Assembly: GCA_942486035.1 (NCBI GenBank) | Contig: CALNXK010000328.1 | Location: 135,001 to 199,000, forward strand | DNA length: 64,000 bases | Direction: 5' to 3' | DNA from: Porites lobata | Lineage: Eukaryota; Cnidaria; Anthozoa; Scleractinia; Poritidae | Shown here: positions 56,413 through 64,000 of the stretch, one piece after another | Layout of the letters: the number at the start of each line of letters is the position of its first letter | How positions within the stretch are numbered: the stretch's first letter is position 1 | Made by a program: the position numbers and the translations under genes | Notes under the pieces: model-generated | What the model was told of the DNA's origin: nothing | The model's database searches: none | Seen by the model: only the letters and a program-made list of their open reading frames with translations

Positions 56413-56572
56413 AATTTTCACTTGTAATTTAGCTTTAAGATAACAGGACTAACATCAGAATCAGATTCACTGAGTGCGTTCAGAAACTGATAAGGGACTC
56501 ATCCCTTTAGAGTTGATAAAAGACTATTTATGTATGTAATAAAAATATTATTATGGCAATATTTAGCAGCCG

Positions 56573-56812
56573 GAGGCCAGTTGTTCGAAGACCGATTAGC
56601 GCTAACCCAGGTTTAATTTTTAATTCGGGTTGGTTTTTCCTTTGTTTAAAAAGTATTTTCTCGGATAACCTATATTATTTTTAGAGAATCCATTCACCAA
56701 ATTGCAGACCAAGGGAATTAAACTGAATTTGCTTTTTAAGCTTTTATATTTGAATTCAAATTTCGCACTAACCTTGGGTTATCAGCTTATCCCCCGCTTT
56801 GAACAACCCAGC
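56573..56812. mobile_element. MITE with CAGTTGTTCGAAG ends
   Basis: CCAGTTGTTCGAAG..GCTAACCCAGG at left is mirrored by TAACCTTGGGTTA..TTTGAACAACCCAG at right. Confidence 0.6.
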
Positions 56813-56824
56813 CAAGGTCCCTGA

Positions 56825-57053
56825 GGCCCGTTTCTCGAAAGTCCCGGTAACTTTACGGGCCCGAAATCAAATATTCAAATCGAAATATAAAGAATAAGAG
56901 CGCGGGTACTGGCTAACAAACTACTGCATTTTGTTTCGTTAACTGACAGTTTTATCGTGTTGGATGCAAAACTGTTGAAACCTCGATCTTTAATGTAAAC
57001 AGAGACAGCTTACCGGACCCGTTAATCATCGGGACTTTCGAGAAACGGGACCC
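56825..57053. mobile_element. MITE with CCCGTTTCTCGAAAGTCCCG ends
   Basis: The left end and its complement at 57024-57053 enclose about 170 bp; the inner CGGGTCCGG motifs also pair. Confidence 0.65.
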
Positions 57054-57819
57054 TAGGCGTTCTCGCGGCTCGGTAAATCCTAGACTTTACCGTGAGCCGT
57101 GACGTCACCGAGAGAGACTCGGCGCTCTTTCCCAGACTTCGTTCGTATAACGGGGCAAGAGAGAAAGCCCTAGGGACTAGGCTGGCCATTTAGTATCCAT
57201 CCCGTATCCATAAAAATGGAATGCTGTGACACTGCTAACATTCATTTTTTATTTAATAGGTTTCAAACAAAGTTTTAAAATTTATCAAAGTTGTACCAAA
57301 TACATCATTCTTAGCTTGTTATGATCTCACCTTTAAGATTTCGCTGTTTGTCGTTTCTGGCTTTTAAAATGTCATCTTTCCTTGCCAAAAGCGCCAAGAA
57401 CGTTTTAATAAACAAAATTTTGTATTAATGAATTTCATGCACTTCACATTTTGTGTGGTAGTGAGTTGAAGGTACCACAACGGCGAGGGCGGTGAAAACA
57501 TCACTTAACGAGTGATTTCGCTTTCCTTGAAACGGCAGCGCGGTTATCCCAACCCGGAGTAGAATTCCTAAACAAAAATGCCCAAGTTGAAAAACAAACA
57601 AAAAAAAAAAAAGCAAAAACAAAGGAGAAAATCGAACCTTACTCCAGTTAACAAGGAGTACGTGTTCATTAAAGGTCTTCCTCGATTCATGTGGAGTCTT
57701 TTTCGAGTCTACTTGCAGGCTGTTATACTCTCGGCGACTGCCACCAAAAGCTAGCTTCCAGTTTGATAAAATTGGTGGTTCCTTCTGTAGGTACCGAGGA
57801 ACAGATTAAGTAAGGGACT

Positions 57820-58110
57820 GGTCATTATTTATCGCCCTTGGGTGGGGGGCGGGGGGGAGGATTTGGGGCTAAACAAGGTGAAATTTAGCCGATCCCCCTT
57901 TGAATGTTACTTCACCGAAGTGATCCTCCCTAAGAACATTTGATGACTTTCGCGACCCCCCCACCCATGTCTTCATTTTCCAAGCAAATTTGAGTGCCCC
58001 CCGCCTCTGAATCCTTTTAAATTTTTCAGTGGTCCCCCTCTTGGGTTCTCAGTTACGACTGATCCCCCTTTTTGTTCTCCTTAAAAATCAAGTGAACCTC
58101 CCAAACATCC
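57820..58110. repeat. Dispersed repeat rich in GATCCCCCT
   Basis: TGGTCATTATTTATCGCC leads a G-rich run and then repeated GATCCCCCTTT / GTGCCCCCC steps, a degenerate interspersed repeat. Confidence 0.45.
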
Positions 58111-58737
58111 AACGGTTCCTGCAGAAAGAACCAAATTGATTACTTTTTTGATTGGCAGAAGTTCCAGCCAGTCCCAGAGCCCAAGAAGGAGTGTAGAGAC
58201 GTTCAGCCGTTAACAGGCAAAGCAGAAAAGTGTGGGATATGGTAGTCCTAGAGTCTTTTGAATTCTTAATCTATATAGTTGTGAGAGCTATTTTATATTT
58301 CAATTTAATATATTTAGTTTAAGATTGTGTGATCGATTTGGTGTAATTTCATAGACCATTACATTAATTGGCAGTTCCAAATGGATAGATTCTGTTGTAT
58401 TTAAAAAAGAATTTTTTTAAAGTATTTGTAGAAATGTCTACGTCCTAACGAGGAAAGCCCTTTTACTGAGTAGTTTTACTAGTCTGCGAGAAAGCTCTCT
58501 AGTTTGGCTCATGGAGGACTAGACAAGCGGCGAGGGGATTGGGGCGGTTCTTGGACCACCAGTGTGATAGGATTTAAAAATGCGTTAAGTAGCAAGTTTA
58601 TCGTTATTAAGGAAAGGACCACACCCGTGATGTTCATTAAGTTGAAAGACCATTTGTCTCTTAAAAACAAGTAGCTGTTAAAAATTCTTATTAAAGGCTA
58701 AACATATACGAATATTTGAAGGTTTAGTTATGTTTAT

Positions 58738-59159
58738 ACAGTCAAACCTCCCGTAAGCGACCACCCAAAATGCAAAGACTTAGTGGTTGCTTACAAGAAT
58801 CGAACCACAGGGCGCCTCTTCCAAGAAAGAGGTTCGGGCACGTCTACTTTATGGAAGATAATTTATTGCATACAGTTTCTAAGTTAAACCATGTGTAGTT
58901 CCATGTTGTTGTTTAAGTTCTTCGTTTATTCTAAGTAGCACTTTGCACAAAGCAAACATAGAGATTAGAGAATGCGTCAAGTGCTCGCAAACAATAGGAA
59001 ATCATTAAACTTTCTGACCCAAAGAGAAGTCGCGGTCGCTCACAGGAGGTGGTCGTTTACTAGAGATTCCAACTGTAAGGCTTTGTCTGGGAACGTTTTG
59101 GTGTTTGGATTGGCGGTCGCTTATGGGAGGTGGTCGCACATGAAGGTTCGACTGTAACA
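58738..59159. mobile_element. TIR element with ACAGTCAAACCTCCCG ends
   Basis: ACAGTCAAACCTCCCGTAAG at left is answered by CTTATGGGAGGTGG..GGTTCGACTGT at right, with further AAGCGACCAC steps inside; Tc1/pogo-like. Confidence 0.55.
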
Positions 59160-60930
59160 GTGAATGATCTATTCATGGGTTTTTACTGTACTGTTGAATT
59201 AATTTTATTACAGATTTAACTATCAAAAGAGAGCCTGTCGTCACCCACAATAGTTTTGTTGGACTGGAATGGGTTTCTTTTAGGAATAGATTCGACTTGG
59301 TTTGCGTTTATGCCAGAGTGATACTAAAAATAAAAGAGCGAAGTTTGGTAAATGGTTTCCTTATTTATGCAGCGACATTTCTTATTAAGGTAAACTGCTT
59401 TTACACGAGCAAGTCTCTTTAGTAGGAAGCTTCCCCCGTATAAATGTGGCGTTCAAAACAAGAAATAAGGTCCTGAAAAGTGGTTGGATTAGTACTTTTA
59501 AAGGCGACAGTGAAGCCAACCTTGAGCACGGTCCACGAAGGATATAAAAGCCAAGCAAAATATTTCTGAGCTACGATTGTCATTTTCACTGTCAAATATT
59601 TAATGACATATCCACGTCGCGGTGGTAATTTCTTTATCAATCAAGGGGTCGGTGGGAAAAGGGCACATCTGACAAATCTGGGTGTTATTTACTTTGATCA
59701 AACTTGCTAATTTTTCATATAGAAAGGGCTTGTTTTGGAGTGGTAATTATGATAATTAATTTCAGATAAAACTACGTGGTCGTAATGGCGTGGACTTGAA
59801 TAAGAAGAGTATTCCCCCCCCCGCCCAATTTGAGGACGATAAATTTGAGGATGATAAGCAGAGAGGATAACCAATAGGAAAGACCCTTATACTAAACCAA
59901 GATTGTCTAAGCAAAACGCTGCAACGCTTTCAATTATTCTGTACTTTAAAATAATAAACTTCTATGATAAGTTCCTTACAGCAGTAAGGGGCGTCGACCG
60001 TTCATTGCCGTTTAGTCTGTTAGTCAGCCTCGCGCGTCGGTCAACTGCCACGAGTGTAGCAATGGACCTTGGGATCACAGCTTACTGTGGCCATTGGCGT
60101 TTTCTTGTTAAATGTCACATAGAGACATTCATTGCTGTGACAGAAGGTGTAAAATTTTGTTGCTAAACGGCTAGGCGATGCAACTTGCTGGTACCGTTAT
60201 TTTGTAATTTAGTTCGTGTTTGTAAACGCTGCTTTGATTGTAGATCTAACAGTGTAACTTCAGAATGTCCCATTACTCAGCGAAGACTCTTTGAAAGCTG
60301 GTATCTTTTCTAACAGGAAATGCCTGGGGTAAAAATAAAAAAAGGATAAATTCAGCATTTTAAATTTAGATACTGAGGCTGTAGTCAGTGTACTTTGTGA
60401 ACTTCTCGGAAAAGTTCGCAAAGTTTCTGATACGACGCCATGTGTACTTTTGCAAATGAAACTTCAATTTGGCGCACCCCGTTCTTCCAATAAAAGGTGA
60501 ATAATAATATTCGCTTAAACGACTCGTTTCTCGGTAGTGAATTGAAAAAGGCCTGCGGTCAAAGTTCATCCGAGGAGGAAAGAGGGATATCACACGATTT
60601 TTCCACGTAAACCTCGATTACATGCTAGTTTCAGTCCATTACCGAGTAAACGTTCGTAATGTTCTTTGAAACGGTTCCTACCTCGCTCTCTCTGCCATCT
60701 CGTCACCAGACCAGCGCGGGCTGTAAGGGTAACCCATCTCAAGCTTCTCGTATGGTTGATTATTCTTTTCGTGGTAAATCGACTGAAGATAAAACGCTGG
60801 TGGTTCTTGAGGAAAGTTCCTGTCCAGTTCAACTTAAATTTTAGAGTAAAACGGAACAATAATAAAGGTTTCGAACTTGAAATATTTTCAAGCGTGGAGG
60901 ATGGGAAAGTGGTTTGGGACAGCTTACTAC
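59160..60930. other. Intergenic, unassigned
   Basis: Short open frames only. No exon, domain or clear inverted repeat could be supported. Confidence 0.45.
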
Positions 60931-61106
60931 TACCGTGGGTACCAGAGGTTTTTCTCGCCTGCGGCGGGAATTTTCGGTGTCGGGGCACATCTTCGGCCGT
61001 AAGCCGAAGCCACGAGCGGCGAAGCCGCGAGAAAAACGGGCGGGTCACTATTAAGACTTGACAGAAACCGGAAACCGCGCTAGAAAAGTCTCTAGCACCC
61101 AAGGTA
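60931..61106. mobile_element. Mutator-like MITE with a 9-bp target duplication
   Basis: Ends TACCGTGGGTACCAGAG and CTCTAGCACCCAAGGTA, flanked by GCTTACTAC (60922-60930 and 61107-61115). A 9-bp duplication points to a MULE-type element. Confidence 0.7.
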
Positions 61107-61115
61107 GCTTACTAC

Positions 61116-62496
61116 ATGCAAAACCGAAAAAAAACCTTGTCTTTCCTCTTCCAAATGAAGACTGAGCTTGTAAACTGTTTGCAAGACTGAGGATAGAATC
61201 CTAAAGCGTAACTGTTTATGAAAATCAGTCGGAAGTGTTTCCCTTGGTGCTGTAGAAATGTATTGGGTAACACAGCATGAAATAATAATGAGACTTTTCT
61301 CCAGATTACTTTTCCTGAACTACGCAAGCCAAGAACTCCAGCCTAATCTCTGTAATATTAAGCCCTCCCCGAAGGGGACTGATTTTTCCAACCACTTTTT
61401 TGGGGGCGAGGGGTGCGGTCTTATTTAAAAATGGTCTGACAACTCTTGGTAATTCCTTTAGATTCAACGTAGGGTACTTAATCCATGGTTTGCAAACTTT
61501 TTTATCAGTCAGTTATCTTAAAACGAACCTTTGAGTTGGTGCAGTGTGTAGATAATGATTAACTACAGCCACAGGTGTTTTCAAATACTTTTTTCACATC
61601 AAGTGACTGTCATAACAGTTCAACAAAGCGTCAACAATCAGAAACTTAGCCGCGATTCAGTTCCGGGTGTTAAATTTCTAGCGCACCACCATTCAGCATT
61701 CAAGCACCAACCACACTCTCAGATGGAAACACAGGTTTGGATACAGCCACCAAACCATGCAATCATGCAATGAATGGAGCGATTACTAAAAAAATTTATA
61801 ATAAGACCAAACGCACTTACTATGAACGATGCAAAAGAATCCTTGGACTTGAAATAACAAAGAGAGCTTCATGAAGCCCTCTGCATCATATTCCAATATG
61901 GAGCTGCAGATTAAAGAACCATAAAATAAGGTCATCCATTCTACAGTATTGTGATGCGTGAACTGTGGAATGTCGGGCAGACGTAACAGGTATTGGCAAG
62001 TCTGGCTCTCACTTTTGGAGTAATAAGTCCGACATCATGTCTTGCTCTTTCAAACAGGCTTGACGAAGCTTAATTGTTCTCCTGGATATGGCACTTTTCG
62101 AATGTCTTCCTTCACTGCACACGTTGAACCCGGTCAGTTGATCAACTAACAACTGTTCTCAAGGGTTTTGCTTCAAAGAAATAATGCCCCCACCCCTCGC
62201 AAATATTGCCAAGATCTCCCGATACTCTGTGGTTAAGATTTTGGATCTCTAGATTGCTAGCGTCCGTTTTTCAGTGGGCAAGACCCTGTCAGGGTGTCGA
62301 AGACGGGAGGGAAGAAACAAGCGGAGGTAAAATGTAAAGATGGAAGTGGGCGCCATTATTTAAACACGTCGGCTATAGAAGAATTCTCCTTTAAAGCTAG
62401 TGGAATCGCACGACCCGCTTCGCGCCTCCCAGCTGCGCGCGTCGTGTGCCCAATTTCTTCTCTCAAGCACCCGTTTAGCTAGGCAGGTTCCACTGT
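61116..62496. other. Intergenic, unassigned
   Basis: Short plus-strand frames around 61780-62100 may be decayed retroelement, but nothing specific is recognisable. Confidence 0.4.
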
Positions 62497-62695
62497 TGCG
62501 TAATTTTTATGTGCATGGGCACATAACTTTTACGCACGTAAATAAAGTAGAGACAATGTACAAAGGGTCTCGAGTAAATGTAAAAGTTGAGCGAGGTTCA
62601 ACTTTTAAGTTTACGCGCGACCTGTCATACATGTCCTCTATTTTATTAACGCGAGTAAAAGTTAAGTACGTTTGCACGTAATAATTACCTAAGAG
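62497..62695. mobile_element. Palindromic foldback element
   Basis: Arms of about 90 bp pair around GCGAGGTTC at about 62590. Repeated GTAAAAGTTGA and ACGCACGT motifs. Both strands read as similar ORFs because the DNA is palindromic. Confidence 0.7.
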
Positions 62696-64000
62696 AGTAC
62701 AATCCCCTCTTTCCGCTGTCATCAAAGTTGTCCGCTCACTCGCAAGCAGGGACTTTAAGATCCAACGACGCCGACAGCAAAGAGAACGTCGCTTAAAAAG
62801 TGAATTTGCGTTCTTTTAGTCTTTACAGCGATTATTCCTACCCACTTACTTTGTCAAATGTAGGCGAACCCTCCTGAAGTTGAATTTCAAGTGACCTTAT
62901 TCAAGCTCAGAGAGAGAAATAAAATTTCGTCGTTGCTTGTTTACCTCCTTAAAACTCAAAATTAGGCATTGTCACGTCGAAGTCGTGCAAAAACAGGAAA
63001 GAAATGTACAAAAAAGCGTGATACACGTGCAAAGTTGTTGTTTTGCTTATTAAACCTTTTGTTTTTTTGACGTTCTCGTTACCGTTCGCGTCGTTGGGTC
63101 TTAAAGTTCCTACTTGCTCGTGAACGGGCCGACCCTCAGTGGCTGCAGGCAGTTTACTATAAAGACTATAAACGCGACCTGGTTTCTTACCTTCCAAACG
63201 CACTCAAAAAAGCTGCTACGTATTCTCTTCGTTTCTGGAATGCCTGACAAACTTGCTCAACCTCACAAACAAAAAACAAAAGATAAGATACAAAGGATAA
63301 GAATGAGCTTCGCAGGGACTAAAATGAAAAACTTACAAACATAAAGGAAAATGAGCTGTTCGATGAACGCTACAACTGTAAAAAGTTAAATCCCTTGTGT
63401 TTAAAAATTTTTGAAAAATAATCAGTTTGTACAGGAGAGAATGAAGTTTTCTCTCTACCACATGATCCTCTTTAATCAATACGGCCAACTCAACTACTGG
63501 CCCATATTACAAAAGTTGGCAATTGAAGGAAAAAAACTACAATAGCAGACTCACCCTTTCTGCAAAGAGTTCCTGAATAAGAGGGAGGTATTCAAACAGG
63601 CACCCATGAATTCCACCCCAATGAGGTATGCGCAAGTTACTTGAGCCACCGAATGCTCTACAGAAAGACAATTTATTGGTATTTTAATTGATTTCAATTA
63701 AAAAATGATGAACAGGTAGCTTAAATAAAATAACCTATACTGCTGTTTGACATAAAGCTAAAAATATATAAATACACAACAGTTTTGAGCACTACATTAT
63801 GAAGGTGTTACAAACGTCCTACTTTGAGCCCCAAACCTTCCATAATGACCTGACAACTAGCTTCAATCTAAGACATAACACCCGACACAAAATAATATTA
63901 ACTCGGTCAAACTTTTTTGTGACCTGGCAACTGCTAGGTAAAAGTGTCAGGTATTCAAATTTGATTAAAATGAATGTTGGTACCAATACTTGATCAACAT
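62696..64000. other. Intergenic, unassigned
   Basis: AT-rich with no gene, inverted repeat or RNA gene that I can support. Confidence 0.45.

Noticed and set aside
60590..61102. 170-residue minus-strand open frame
   Set aside because: Half of it lies inside the MULE-like MITE, with no domain or splice support.
62400..62725. Similar ORFs on both strands suggesting a conserved peptide
   Set aside because: The DNA is a palindrome, so mirrored ORFs are expected.

Overview
This is animal nuclear DNA, most likely from an anthozoan cnidarian and probably a stony coral. The genes are split by introns of 0.3-3.6 kb with GT..AG ends. The sequence is AT-rich and dense in short inverted-repeat transposons (MITEs), tRNA-headed SINEs and foldback elements of the kind common in coral genomes. 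Species is an inference; no taxonomic search could be run. Six genes can be supported.

Layout. (1) 0.7-4.6 kb, minus strand: a three-exon gene for a secreted, probably GPI-anchored protein with two Spondin_N domains. (2) 9.1-15.7 kb, plus strand: a DPF-family (requiem, BAF45) gene with a Requiem_N domain, an acidic linker, one C2H2 finger and a double PHD finger; its first coding exon could not be placed. (3) 17.9-40.7 kb, minus strand: three tandem four-exon NPC2/ML-domain genes (A, B, C). A and B lie in a segmental duplication that also covers introns and promoter; C is an older paralogue. (4) 52.9-55.5 kb, plus strand: a SID-1/SIDT transmembrane protein of 865 residues in one uninterrupted coding exon. 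40.8-52.8 kb and 55.9-64.0 kb hold transposon remains and no gene I can recognise.

How the genes relate. The NPC2 genes should encode small secreted or lysosomal sterol-binding proteins, a family known to be expanded in cnidarians and linked to sterol transfer from algal symbionts. All three copies keep the intron phases, six cysteines and a short promoter module (inverted CCAAT box plus a TCACATG E-box). Copy A is separating from B: it lost the Pro-Phe-Pro loop and other conserved residues, and an 876-bp hAT-like element lies between its start codon and the ancestral promoter. The SIDT gene belongs to the dsRNA-import/cholesterol-transport family, and an inverted-repeat element sits in its presumed 3' UTR. 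The DPF gene (chromatin) and the spondin gene (extracellular) have no evident link to these.

The A/B duplication works as a dating tool: several transposons are filled in one copy and empty in the other, which gives their exact ends and target-site duplications.
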